DNA from: Arthrobacter silvisoli
GTDB lineage: Bacteria; Actinomycetota; Actinomycetes; Actinomycetales; Micrococcaceae
Length of the DNA: 64,000 nucleotides
Reading direction: 5' to 3'
Assembly (NCBI RefSeq): GCF_003369445.1
Contig: NZ_QRCU01000025.1
Location: 1-64,000, forward strand
Shown: positions 54,949-63,280 of the stretch, piece after piece
Numbering within the stretch: position 1 is the first letter of the stretch
How the letters are laid out: every line of letters starts with the position of its first letter
Program-made: the position numbers and the translations under genes
The notes under the pieces: model-generated
Databases searched by the model: none
What the model was told of the DNA's origin: nothing
Seen by the model: only the letters and a program-made list of their open reading frames with translations

Positions 54949-55737
54949 ATGGTTAAGCAGTCCATTTTCGGCAGGATCGCGCAGCTCGCCAAGGCGAACA
55001 TCAATGCCTTGCTCGACCAAGCTGAGGACCCGCAGAAAATGCTGGACCAGATGGTCCGTGACTACACGAACAACATTGCCGAGGCCGAGTCGGCGGTGGC
55101 CCAGACCATCGGCAACCTCCGGATGCTCCAGGCGGACTACAACGAGGACATCAAGAACGCCCAGGACTGGGGCAACAAGGCTCTCGCCGCCTCCCGCAAG
55201 GCCGATGAATACCGTGCCGCGGGCGACACTGCCGACGCCGAGAAGTTCGACAACCTGGCCAAGGTCGCCATCCAGCGCCAGATGACCGCGGAAAGTGAAG
55301 CCAAGGCCGCGGAGCCGAACATCGCCTCCCAGACCGAGGTGGTGGACCGGCTCAAGTCCGGCCTGGACCAGATGAAGAACAAGCTCAACCAGCTCACGGC
55401 CAAGCGCAACGAATTGGTGGCCCGAGCCAAGACAGCCCAGGCCCAGTCCCAGGTGCACGACGCCCTCAAGAGCATCGACATTATGGACCCCACCAGCGAG
55501 GTGGGACGCTTCGAGGAGAAGATCCGCCGCGAAGAGGCCAAGGTCCTCGGCCAGCAGGAACTCGCTGCGTCCAGCCTTGACGCCCAGTTCAACCAGCTTG
55601 AGGACCTCGGCGAACAGACCGAGATCGAGGCCCGCCTTGCGGCCCTGAAGTCCGGTGGCTCGACGGCGGCCATCGGCAGCGGTTCCAATGCTCCTGCCAC
55701 CCCTGCGATCAACGAAGCGGACTTCGACAAGCTGTAA
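54949..55737 (+). CDS. pspA: PspA/IM30 phage-shock-type protein
   Basis: A 262-aa PspA family protein, ESCRT-III-like, which coats and stabilises the inner face of the cytoplasmic membrane. It begins MVKQSIFGRIAQLAKANINA and continues LLDQAEDPQKMLDQMVRDYT, with the canonical long coiled coil (~25-185). The C-terminus has a low-complexity spacer and ends PATPAINEADFDKL. ATG 54949 with GAAAGG upstream. Probably co-transcribed with the TPM gene, an association seen in many bacteria. Confidence 0.92.
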   Translation: MVKQSIFGRIAQLAKANINALLDQAEDPQKMLDQMVRDYTNNIAEAESAVAQTIGNLRMLQADYNEDIKNAQDWGNKALAASRKADEYRAAGDTADAEKFDNLAKVAIQRQMTAESEAKAAEPNIASQTEVVDRLKSGLDQMKNKLNQLTAKRNELVARAKTAQAQSQVHDALKSIDIMDPTSEVGRFEEKIRREEAKVLGQQELAASSLDAQFNQLEDLGEQTEIEARLAALKSGGSTAAIGSGSNAPATPAINEADFDKL

Positions 55738-55749
55738 CCCGCAACACTG

Positions 55750-55795
55750 CAAAGAGCCCGGCGTCCGTCCGCAAGAACGGGCGCCGGGCTCTTTG
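55750..55795. terminator. Bidirectional terminator between pspA and acyl-CoA dehydrogenase
   Basis: An inverted repeat pairs CAAAGAGCCCGGCG (55750-55763) with CGCCGGGCTCTTTG (55782-55795) around an inner CCGT/ACGG pairing. It carries T-rich ends in both directions, as expected between two convergent genes. Confidence 0.82.
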
Positions 55796-55807
55796 CCTTG
55801 CCTGGTT

Positions 55808-56953
55808 TCAGCGGTGTTTTGCTTCGACGGCCAGCCGCCCGACGATCAGCTTCATGATCTCGTTGCTGCCTTCGAGGATCTGGTGTACCCGGAGGTCCCG
55901 GAGGATCTTCTCCAGCCCGTATTCGGAGAGGTAGCCGTAGCCGCCGTGGAGCTGCACAGCCTTGTTTGCCACGTTGAAGCCGGCGTCGGTGGCGACCCGC
56001 TTGGCCATGGCGCACAGTCGCACGGTGTCCGGCGCACCGCGTTCCAGGGCGTCAGCGGCGCGCAGCAGCAGCGTCCTGGCCGTTTCGAGTTCCGTGTCCA
56101 TGTCCGCGATGTCGAACAACAGTGCCTGCTGGTTGATGAGGGGACCGCCGAAGGCCGAGCGCCCGCTCAAATAGGCGATGGACTTTTCCATTGCCGCCTG
56201 GCCGCCGCCCAGGGAACAGGCACCGATGTTGAGCCGGCCTCCGTTCAGGCCCTTCATCGCGATGGCGAATCCGCTGCCCTCCTCCCCCAGCCGGTCGGCG
56301 GCGGGCACGCGGACGCCGTCGAAAATCACTTGCCGGGTGGGCTGGGCGTTCCAGCCCATTTTCTTCTCGTTCGGTCCGAAAGACAGCCCCCGGGCGTCCC
56401 CGGGCACCACGAAGGCGGTGATCCCGTGGCTGCCCGAATCGGAGGTGCGGGCCATGACGACGTACACCCCTGCGGCCCCGGCCCCGGAGATGAACTGTTT
56501 GGTGCCCGTCAGAAGGTAGTCGTCGCCGTCGCGCACTGCTTTGGTGGTGAGCGCGGCGGCGTCGGAGCCTGCGCCGGGCTCCGTCAGGCAGTAGCTGCCC
56601 AGGGCTTCCATGGAAGCCAGCTGCGGCACCCACCTGGCGCGCTGCTCCTCGCTGCCGAAAGCGTCAATCATCCACGCCACCATGTTGTGGATGGAAATGT
56701 AGGCTGCAATGCTCGGGTCAGCCTTGGAGAGCTCTTCGAAAATCAGGACGGCATCCATCCGGCCAAGACCGGAGCCGCCGAATTCCTCACTGACGTAGAT
56801 GCCGCCCATGCCGAGCCCGCCCGCCTCCTTCAGGACGTCCACGGGGAAGTGCTTATGTTCGTCCCATTCGGCCGCATGCGGGGCGATGGCTGTTGCCGCG
56901 AAGTCGCGCACCATCTCGACGACCGCTTGCTGCTCTTCGTTGAGCTCGAACAT
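55808..56953 (-). CDS. Acyl-CoA dehydrogenase
   Basis: A 381-aa flavoenzyme catalysing alpha,beta-dehydrogenation of acyl-CoA, passing electrons to ETF (etfBA at 48.8-50.6 kb). Signatures: CLTEPGAGSDAAALTTKAVR (acyl-CoA dehydrogenase pattern 1), ISGAGAAGVYVVMARTSDSG, and the C-terminal QLHGGYGYLSEYGLEKILRD with the usual catalytic-glutamate region VHQILEGSNEIMKLIV. It resembles isobutyryl- or short-chain-specific enzymes in length, but substrate cannot be fixed. I choose ATG 56953, 5 nt after AAGGAG. Confidence 0.93.
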   Translation of the reverse strand: MFELNEEQQAVVEMVRDFAATAIAPHAAEWDEHKHFPVDVLKEAGGLGMGGIYVSEEFGGSGLGRMDAVLIFEELSKADPSIAAYISIHNMVAWMIDAFGSEEQRARWVPQLASMEALGSYCLTEPGAGSDAAALTTKAVRDGDDYLLTGTKQFISGAGAAGVYVVMARTSDSGSHGITAFVVPGDARGLSFGPNEKKMGWNAQPTRQVIFDGVRVPAADRLGEEGSGFAIAMKGLNGGRLNIGACSLGGGQAAMEKSIAYLSGRSAFGGPLINQQALLFDIADMDTELETARTLLLRAADALERGAPDTVRLCAMAKRVATDAGFNVANKAVQLHGGYGYLSEYGLEKILRDLRVHQILEGSNEIMKLIVGRLAVEAKHR

Positions 56954-56993
56954 GGGCACTCCTTATCCGGGTTGGCCGGCTAGCTGCCAGGGG

Positions 56994-57923
56994 TTATTTG
57001 CTGACCTTCCCCGTCAAGGATGCGATGGGGCGAAGGAACAAGGGCCTGGCCAGGAACCAGGCGGCCACGATCACGGCGAGTGAGGCGGCGAAGATCCCGA
57101 AACCGATCCAGTTCTCGTCGCTGCTGCCGCCATACATGTGGTTCAGGTTGCGCAGTGCTCCGGTCGCGAGGACCAAGGTGACATGGACGAGGGTGAAAGC
57201 GACGAAGTAGATCATCACCGGGAAGTGGACGGCGCGGGCAATTTCGATCGGGTAGATCTTGTTGACGGCGGCCTTCTTCGGCCAGGCAGAGGAGGTGCGG
57301 AGGCCGGTGAGGATGGCCAGCGGAGCGGCGATGAAGACCGTCACGAAGTAGGTCAGCAACTGAAGGGCGTTGTAGTTGACCCAGCCATCCTCGACGGGCC
57401 AGTTGAGGGAGAGGTACTGGATTCCCGCGGAGACGGCGTTCGGGATAACGTCCCAGCTGGTCGGCACGATCCGCATCCACTGGCCGGTAGCGAAGAGCAG
57501 GATGATGAAGATCAGGCCGTTGAGGACCCACAGGGCGTCCAGCGTGAGGTGGAACCACAGGTCCAGGCTCATTTTCGTGGGCGCATTCCTGGTGCGGATG
57601 AAGCCCTTGTTGTTGCGGGTCCAGTATGCCGGGGGCCGCTTGGCGGTGCGTACCTGCCAGCCGGAGCGCACGATGAGCACCAGGAAGAAGACGTTCAGGA
57701 AGTGCTGCCAGCCCAGCCAGGCGGGAATCCCCACCGGGGCACCGGCCGGAAGTTCGGAGCGGCCAGGGTAATCGTGCAGGAAGGACTGTCCGGCGGTGCT
57801 GCCCGTGAACCACTTGGCGAGCAGCACGAGGATGAGAAGCAGCAGCAGGGCGCCGGCAACGGCCAGGACCGGCCGGAGCCATTTGCTTTGCTGTGCTGAC
57901 GGCTTCTTCGTGGGGGCGGACAT
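56994..57923 (-). CDS. Cytochrome b-type integral membrane protein
   Basis: A 309-aa membrane protein with about six TM segments (LRPVLAVAGALLLLLILVLL, LGWQHFLNVFFLVLIVRSGW, LDALWVLNGLIFIILLFATG, LLTYFVTVFIAAPLAILTGL, VMIYFVAFTLVHVTLVLATG, IFAASLAVIVAAWFLARPLF). Histidines in helices (for instance in WQHFLNV and TLVHVTL) are candidates for b-heme ligands, as in the cytochrome b561/b6-like domain family. I prefer ATG 57923, preceded by GAGAGG; ATG 57959 would add 12 residues. Same strand as the acyl-CoA dehydrogenase, 40 bp upstream of it, so they may share a transcript. Electron partners unknown. Confidence 0.78.
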   Translation of the reverse strand: MSAPTKKPSAQQSKWLRPVLAVAGALLLLLILVLLAKWFTGSTAGQSFLHDYPGRSELPAGAPVGIPAWLGWQHFLNVFFLVLIVRSGWQVRTAKRPPAYWTRNNKGFIRTRNAPTKMSLDLWFHLTLDALWVLNGLIFIILLFATGQWMRIVPTSWDVIPNAVSAGIQYLSLNWPVEDGWVNYNALQLLTYFVTVFIAAPLAILTGLRTSSAWPKKAAVNKIYPIEIARAVHFPVMIYFVAFTLVHVTLVLATGALRNLNHMYGGSSDENWIGFGIFAASLAVIVAAWFLARPLFLRPIASLTGKVSK

Positions 57924-58120
57924 CTTCGCAGACACCTCTCGGGGAACTTTGGCAATCATGGACGCATCAAGCTAACAGGCTTTCGCCTGCCGCAGCCAAC
58001 GCCTGTTACGCCAGTCTTCGGATATGGCCCTCGGGTGCCCGTTCCTGCTGGCTTTACCTGCCGTCCGGTCGCCCAAAACCGAGAATACTAGGAAATCCAA
58101 CTATTCTCCATGGGCCGAAA

Positions 58121-58158
58121 ACAAAAGATCCGGACCAGTTTTCACTGATCCGGATCTT
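58121..58158 (-). terminator. Terminator of the first initiator tRNA gene
   Basis: On the minus strand AAGATCCGGA and TCCGGATCTT (58149-58158 and 58125-58134) form a 10-bp stem followed by TTTTGTTTTC, a normal intrinsic terminator 8 nt after the tRNA 3' end. Confidence 0.85.
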
Positions 58159-58165
58159 CTTCCAG

Positions 58166-58239
58166 TTGCGGGGACAGGATTTGAACCTGTGACCTCTGGG
58201 TTATGAGCCCAGCGAGCTACCGAACTGCTCCACCCCGCG
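58166..58239 (-). tRNA. Initiator tRNA-fMet (CAT), copy 1
   Basis: A 74-nt tRNA without encoded CCA. Acceptor strand CGCGGGG pairs with CCCCGC leaving a C1-A72 mismatch, and the anticodon stem CTGGG/CCCAG has three consecutive G-C pairs next to loop CTCATAA (anticodon CAT). Both are hallmarks of initiator tRNA. TTC and T-loop GGTTCAAATCC are normal. An identical copy lies 229 bp away. Confidence 0.96.
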
Positions 58240-58353
58240 TCGCGGTCTCTACTCTACCCTACTTTCGGCGGGCTCCTGACCACCTGCTTCGCAGTGGCCG
58301 CGGAGTCTGCCGGAAAAACCAGGCGCTCCCGAAATCACTCCCTGGGAAAACAA

Positions 58354-58387
58354 AAGATCCGGACCAGTTTGCACTGATCCGGATCTT
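58354..58387 (-). terminator. Terminator of the second initiator tRNA gene
   Basis: The same 10-bp stem (58378-58387 with 58354-58363) and T-rich end on the minus strand as behind copy 1, differing by one loop base. It separates the two tRNA genes, so each is a separate transcript unless read-through occurs. Confidence 0.85.
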
Positions 58388-58394
58388 CTTCCAG

Positions 58395-58468
58395 TTGCGG
58401 GGACAGGATTTGAACCTGTGACCTCTGGGTTATGAGCCCAGCGAGCTACCGAACTGCTCCACCCCGCG
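58395..58468 (-). tRNA. Initiator tRNA-fMet (CAT), copy 2
   Basis: The 74-nt sequence is identical to copy 1, with the C1-A72 mismatch and GGG/CCC anticodon stem. Tandem promoters generated by an 80-bp duplication lie just upstream. Confidence 0.96.
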
Positions 58469-58471
58469 TCG

Positions 58472-58631
58472 CATGAACTACATTACCGTCCGGTGAATAC
58501 AGGGCCAAATCCAAGCGACGTGACGTCCGTCTCCCCCGCCCGGAATCGAGTCATGAACTACATTACCGTCCGGTGAATACAGGGCCAAATCCAAGCGACG
58601 TGACGTCCGTCTCCCCCGCCCGGAATCGAGT
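58472..58631. repeat. Exact 80-bp tandem duplication carrying the tRNA promoter
   Basis: The 80 bp at 58472-58551 are repeated without change at 58552-58631. Each copy contains, on the minus strand, -35 TTGGCC and -10 TAATGT with a 17-bp spacer: -10 at 58480-58485 and -35 at 58503-58508 in the copy next to the tRNA, and 58560-58565 with 58583-58588 in the other. The proximal start point would fall a few bases before the tRNA 5' end at 58468. Confidence 0.88.
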
Positions 58632-58660
58632 CCGGGAACGGACTCCGCCGGGTACGAAAG

Positions 58661-58696
58661 GAGGCGGTGTCCGCCGCTTCCGGCGGACACCGCCTC
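58661..58696 (-). terminator. Terminator of the UPF0182 gene
   Basis: A 16-bp perfect stem with a CTTC loop (58661-58676 with 58681-58696), followed on the minus strand by CTTTCG, 26 bp past the stop of the UPF0182 gene. Confidence 0.8.
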
Positions 58697-58721
58697 TCTC
58701 AAAGGGTTCCGTCGCTGGATC

Positions 58722-61700
58722 CTAGCCGCTCTGCGTCGGGGTCGGCGTCACAGTGCTCGACGGCGATGGCGTCGGGGACGTCGTCGGTGACGGTGTCACC
58801 CCAAGCCGGGCTTCGGCGTCGAGCGCCTTCTTCAGCGCGGCAGCCAGCTTGCTCTGCTGCGCGCCGTACCCGGCGAAGTCGCCCTTGGCCAGGGCTGCCT
58901 GGCCGTCCTGCAGCGCCTTGTTGGCCTCGTCGAGGGCATTCTTCAGGTCGGCCTTGGCGTCCTCCGCACCGGACGGCGGCTTCGGGTTGTTTGGCGTGGT
59001 GGGCGTCTGGCCGTTGTTGGCCGAATCGCCCGCCTGCGCACCGGAGTCGCCGCCGAACAGTTCGTCCAGGGCCTCGTCAAGGGTGGCGGCGAAGCCCACC
59101 TTGTCGCCGAAGGCAACCAGGACGCGCTGCAGCGTCGGGTACGAGGTTTCGCCCGTGGACTTCAGGTAGACCGGCTGGACATAGAGCAGGCCGCCGCCCA
59201 CCGGGAGGGTCAGCAGGTTGCCGTTGAGCACATCGGAGGCACCCTGGCGCAGCAGGTTCAGCTCCCGTGAAACCTCGGGATCGGAGTTGAACTTGTTCTG
59301 CGCCTGGCCGGGACCGGGCACCTGCGTGTCTGTGGGCAGCTGGAGCAGCCGCAACTGGCCGTACCCCGGGTCCTTCACACCCTTGGAGCTTCCGGCATCG
59401 GAATCAGCCGACAGGAAGCCATACAGGATGTTCCGGGCGTTGCCGTTGACGGTCTGCGGGATGAAGGAGGAAGTCAGCTGGAAAGCCGGCTTGCTCTGGC
59501 CCGGCATCTGCAGCGACATATAGAACGGCGGCTGCTTCACGGCGTCGGTTCCCGTCACAGTGGGATCGTTCGGCACGCTCCACGCGTCAACGTTGTTGTA
59601 GAAACGGTCCGGGTTGGTGACGTGGTAGCGGCCGAGCAGTTCGCGCTGCACCTTGAACAGGTCCTCCGGGTACCGGACGTGGCTCATGAGCTGCCCGGAC
59701 ATTTCCGAGAACGGCTTGATGGTGCTCGGGAAAATCTTCTGCCAGGTCTTCAGGAGGGGGTCCTGGTCGTCCCAGGCGTAGAGGGTCACCGAGCCGTCGT
59801 AGGCGTCGACTGTGGCCTTCACCGAGTTCCTGATGTAGTTGACCGTGCTGTTGGGCAGCACCGCGGTGCGGCCCGTGCTGGTCTGCGTGTCCGCCGTGAC
59901 GTTCTGCAACTGCTGCTGCTGCGAGTACGGGAAATACTGGCTCGTGGTGTACCCGTCCACGATCCACTTGACGCGCCCGTCGACCACGGCCGGGTAGGCG
60001 TTGCCGTCAACGGTCAGGTACGGAGCCACCTTCTCCACGCGTTCGCGCGGCGTGCGGTCGTAGAGGATCTGGGACTTCTCGTTCACGCCGTCGGACAGCA
60101 GCAGGTCCGAGGACTGGAACTTCATGGAGTACAGGATGCGGTTGAACCAGTTGCCCACGTTCGGGCCGCCGTTCCCCGTGAAGGTGTACTGGGTGTCAGT
60201 GGAACCGTCCTTGCCGGCAGGCCGGTCCTGTTCGCGGTGCGCCGATCCATCCGGGGCGCCGACCACCGAATAGTCAGTGGTGTTCTCACCGAAGTAGATC
60301 CGGGGCTGGTAGTTCGAATCGTTGCCGAGGACGCCGCTGGAGGGGATGCCCGACAGCAGGAAGTCGGGCTTGCCGTCCACGGTGAACTTGTTGCCCTTCG
60401 CGGCCACCACGCCGTAGCCATGGGTGTACACGATGTGCTTGTTGTACCAGGTCTGTTGGCCTGTGCTGATGCCATCGGCATTCAGTTCGCGGACCGCGAT
60501 GACGGTGTCCTGGACCTTGCCGTTCACGGTGTAGCGGTCCACGTTCAGGGCCTTGGGGAACTGGTAGTACGGGCGGTACTGCTCCAGCTGGCCGAATGCC
60601 GAGGACACCAGGTTCGGGTCAAGCAGGCGGATGTTCGCCGCCGTCTGGGCGTCCTTCGCGAGGGCGCCGGTGCTGGCGGTGGTGGTGGCCTTGTACGGCT
60701 GGACCTGCACTTTGTCCAGGCCGTAGGCGGCCCGGGTCATCGAAATGTTCCGCTCGATGTACTTGTTCTCGAGGGTCTGCTCGGAGGGCCGCACCTGGAA
60801 TTGCTGGATCACCCACGGGTACACACCGCCCGCGAGGATCGAGGTGATGATCAGCATCGCCGTGCCGATCACCGGCAGGCGCCAGCGGCCGATCACCGCG
60901 GCGACGATGAAGAGGATGGCCACCAGGCCCGCGGCAACCGCAAGGATGGACTTGGTAGGCACGACGGCGGTGACGTCCGTGTAGAGGGCACCGGCCCAGC
61001 GGCCGCCGTTGTTCTGGACGGTGCCGTAGACGTCGAGCCAGAAGTTCGCGCCGAGCAGGAGCAGGAACAGGGCACCGCTCACAGCGAGGTGAATCTGTGC
61101 CGCACGGCTGGTGAAGACCCCGCGTTCCATGAGCCGGATGCTGCCGTACAGGTAATGGGTGAGGATTCCGGCGATGCCGGCCACCACCACCACGCTGATC
61201 AGGAACCCGGTCACGAAGCCGAGGAACGGCAGGCTCATGACGTAGAAGCTGATATCCAGCCCGAACTGCGGGTCCTGTTGGCCGAACTGTTCCTGGTTGA
61301 AGAACATCAGCACCTTCTGCCACTGGCTCGCGGCGGCGCTGCCGGCGAAGAGACCGAACAGGATGGGCAGGCCGATCATGACCACCCGGCGGACCGGCTC
61401 GAGCTGGACCTGGTACCGGCTGAGGTTGTCCCGGACCTCGGAGTCCGGGGCGTAGACCGGACGGGCGCGGTACGCCAGGCGGATCGACGCGTAGACGGCG
61501 CCGAACATGATGATGAAGCCGCCCACGAAGGTCAGGATCCGGGCAAGGTTCTCGCGGACGTAGACCTCGAAGAAGCCAAGCTGCTGGTACCACAGGACGT
61601 CGGTCCAGACGTTGGAGAAGAACACGAAAGCCACGACTGCGAGCGCCACGACGATCAACGTGGGAGTCAGGGCACCCCGTCTCAGCGGCGGTCTTCCGGG

Positions 61701-61727
61701 CGGGCGGGTGCTTGCAGGACGGGACAA
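58722..61727 (-). CDS. UPF0182 family large membrane protein
   Basis: A 1001-aa membrane protein of the UPF0182 family, common in actinobacteria and cyanobacteria, function unknown. The N-terminal ~330 residues hold about seven TM segments ([60 protein letters not shown] and others); a large extracytoplasmic domain of ~550 residues follows ([40 protein letters not shown]), and a Pro/Ser/Thr-rich tail ends the protein. The start is TTG 61727 with GAGGT 7 nt upstream. Single-gene unit with its own terminator. Confidence 0.93.
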   Translation of the reverse strand: MSRPASTRPPGRPPLRRGALTPTLIVVALAVVAFVFFSNVWTDVLWYQQLGFFEVYVRENLARILTFVGGFIIMFGAVYASIRLAYRARPVYAPDSEVRDNLSRYQVQLEPVRRVVMIGLPILFGLFAGSAAASQWQKVLMFFNQEQFGQQDPQFGLDISFYVMSLPFLGFVTGFLISVVVVAGIAGILTHYLYGSIRLMERGVFTSRAAQIHLAVSGALFLLLLGANFWLDVYGTVQNNGGRWAGALYTDVTAVVPTKSILAVAAGLVAILFIVAAVIGRWRLPVIGTAMLIITSILAGGVYPWVIQQFQVRPSEQTLENKYIERNISMTRAAYGLDKVQVQPYKATTTASTGALAKDAQTAANIRLLDPNLVSSAFGQLEQYRPYYQFPKALNVDRYTVNGKVQDTVIAVRELNADGISTGQQTWYNKHIVYTHGYGVVAAKGNKFTVDGKPDFLLSGIPSSGVLGNDSNYQPRIYFGENTTDYSVVGAPDGSAHREQDRPAGKDGSTDTQYTFTGNGGPNVGNWFNRILYSMKFQSSDLLLSDGVNEKSQILYDRTPRERVEKVAPYLTVDGNAYPAVVDGRVKWIVDGYTTSQYFPYSQQQQLQNVTADTQTSTGRTAVLPNSTVNYIRNSVKATVDAYDGSVTLYAWDDQDPLLKTWQKIFPSTIKPFSEMSGQLMSHVRYPEDLFKVQRELLGRYHVTNPDRFYNNVDAWSVPNDPTVTGTDAVKQPPFYMSLQMPGQSKPAFQLTSSFIPQTVNGNARNILYGFLSADSDAGSSKGVKDPGYGQLRLLQLPTDTQVPGPGQAQNKFNSDPEVSRELNLLRQGASDVLNGNLLTLPVGGGLLYVQPVYLKSTGETSYPTLQRVLVAFGDKVGFAATLDEALDELFGGDSGAQAGDSANNGQTPTTPNNPKPPSGAEDAKADLKNALDEANKALQDGQAALAKGDFAGYGAQQSKLAAALKKALDAEARLGVTPSPTTSPTPSPSSTVTPTPTQSG

Positions 61728-61875
61728 ACCAGGTACCTCATAGCTCGATGTCAGAATTACGGGTCAGTGCGGGTGTTCGGCGGCCCGTCCCGCACAACAC
61801 AGTCCAGCCATGCTGAGCGGTCCGGGGCCGTCAAATATGCCACGAGTGGCGGCGGAGCTAAGTTCCTTCGCCAGT

Positions 61876-63066
61876 CTAGTTCTTAGTGCAGGCCGGCAGC
61901 CCGGAGGTGTCCTGCCCTTCGGCGAGCCGTTTCACGGCCGCCTCGGCGTCACCGAGGGTCTCCACTTTGACCACCTGGAGGCCGTCGGGAACATGGCCCA
62001 CCACGTCATCGCAGTTGGCCGCGGGGGCCAGGAACAGGCTGGCCCCCTTGTCCCGCGCACCGTGCATCTTCTGTGCGATGCCGCCGATCGGCCCCACCGT
62101 GCCGTCGGGGGAAATGGTTCCGGTTCCGGCGATGTGCTTGCCGCCGGTGAGGTCTCCGGGGGTGACGGTGTCGATGATTCCCAGGGCAAACATCATTCCG
62201 GCGCTCGGCCCGCCTACGTCCTCAAGGGAAATCTTCACCTGGAACGGGAAGGTGAACTTGTACTGCAGGGCCACGCCCAGCAGCCAGCGGTCGTTGTCGC
62301 CCTTGTTCGGTTTGATGCTGACCGCGACGGCCTTGCCCTGGCGTTCAACGACGACGGCGGCCGGCGCCCCCGCGGTGGCCGCCAGTTCGCTTTGGATGAC
62401 GGCGAGCGATGTCACGGCCTTGCCGTTGATGGAGGTGAAGGTATCCCCTTCGCGGAGCTTACCCTCGGACGCGGAATTGCTGCTCAACCCGGCAATTTCG
62501 AGCTTCTGCCCGAAGGGAATATCCAGTTCTTTCAGGGCGGCGGCCACGGCGTTCTCCTGGGAGGAGGTCATGGCCTGGGCACTTTCCTGCTCGGATTCCT
62601 CCCTGGTGATGCCCTTGGGGTAGATCAGTTCCTCCGGGTAGACGGCCTTGGAGCCGTCCAGCCACGCTTGGAAGGCTTCCACCAGGCTGACAGGGCCGTT
62701 GGGGCCGCCGTTGATGTAGACCGTGGTCAGATCGAGATTGCCCTTGGCGGGGAAGCTTTCGTGCCCGCTGACGGAAATCACCGGCTTTCCGCCGTCCTTT
62801 CCCAGCGTGTTGAAGGTGGGGCCGGGAGACTCCACAACATAGGGAACGGGCAGCGCGACGGCGGCGACCCCGAGGAGGATCGCGAGCGCCCCCGAGATAA
62901 GCATCGCGGTGTACCTGCCGCCGCGCTGGCGGGACTGCTCCGTGCCGTCAGGTCCCGGGCCATCGGAATCGGAACCCTCAAAAGGTGCCGGCACCCGGAA
63001 ACGCCGCCCGCCGTCGTCGAAGCTTCCGGTACCCCGGCCGTCCCAGGGGTTCGGCGATGTGTTCAA
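61876..63066 (-). CDS. PDZ and Lon-type (S16) membrane protease, YlbL family
   Basis: A protein of about 396 aa: Pro/Gly-rich N-terminus, one TM (AMLISGALAILLGVAAVALP), a PDZ domain (LSSNSASEGKLREGDTFTSI), and a Lon S16 domain with catalytic Ser288 in GGPSAGMMFAL and Lys333 in GGIAQKMHGARDKGA, numbered from TTG 63066. B. subtilis YlbL of this architecture degrades checkpoint proteins. I prefer TTG 63066 with GGAGAGG 8 nt upstream; an upstream TTG at 63144 would add 26 residues. It is divergent from the metalloprotease-family gene and 148 bp upstream of the UPF0182 gene. Confidence 0.88.
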   Translation of the reverse strand: MNTSPNPWDGRGTGSFDDGGRRFRVPAPFEGSDSDGPGPDGTEQSRQRGGRYTAMLISGALAILLGVAAVALPVPYVVESPGPTFNTLGKDGGKPVISVSGHESFPAKGNLDLTTVYINGGPNGPVSLVEAFQAWLDGSKAVYPEELIYPKGITREESEQESAQAMTSSQENAVAAALKELDIPFGQKLEIAGLSSNSASEGKLREGDTFTSINGKAVTSLAVIQSELAATAGAPAAVVVERQGKAVAVSIKPNKGDNDRWLLGVALQYKFTFPFQVKISLEDVGGPSAGMMFALGIIDTVTPGDLTGGKHIAGTGTISPDGTVGPIGGIAQKMHGARDKGASLFLAPAANCDDVVGHVPDGLQVVKVETLGDAEAAVKRLAEGQDTSGLPACTKN

Positions 63067-63280
63067 TGAAATGGCCTCTCCGCGCGCACCGCCGGGTGCG
63101 CAATGTCGTGTCGCCGGGCGCTTCGCTTCCGGCACCCTTCTCAACGTCCCACCCTACGACGCCGTGCCCTCCGCGTGCTGCTTTGCCTAGAGCGAACGGG
63201 CCTGCCGCAAGGCAGACAGCCCCGTCCCTGCGCGGTAACTTGAAGATGATCACCAGTCAGCAGCGACGATCGGCGGCACC

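Noticed and set aside
58121..58472. tRNA duplicates considered as phage or island attachment sites
   Set aside because: Both copies are complete, with their own terminators; no integrase or foreign genes lie between or near them.
59622..61886. 754-residue open frame on the plus strand opposite the UPF0182 gene
   Set aside because: Antisense shadow rich in Val, Gly, His and Arg without domains; the minus-strand gene has clear membrane segments and a Shine-Dalgarno.
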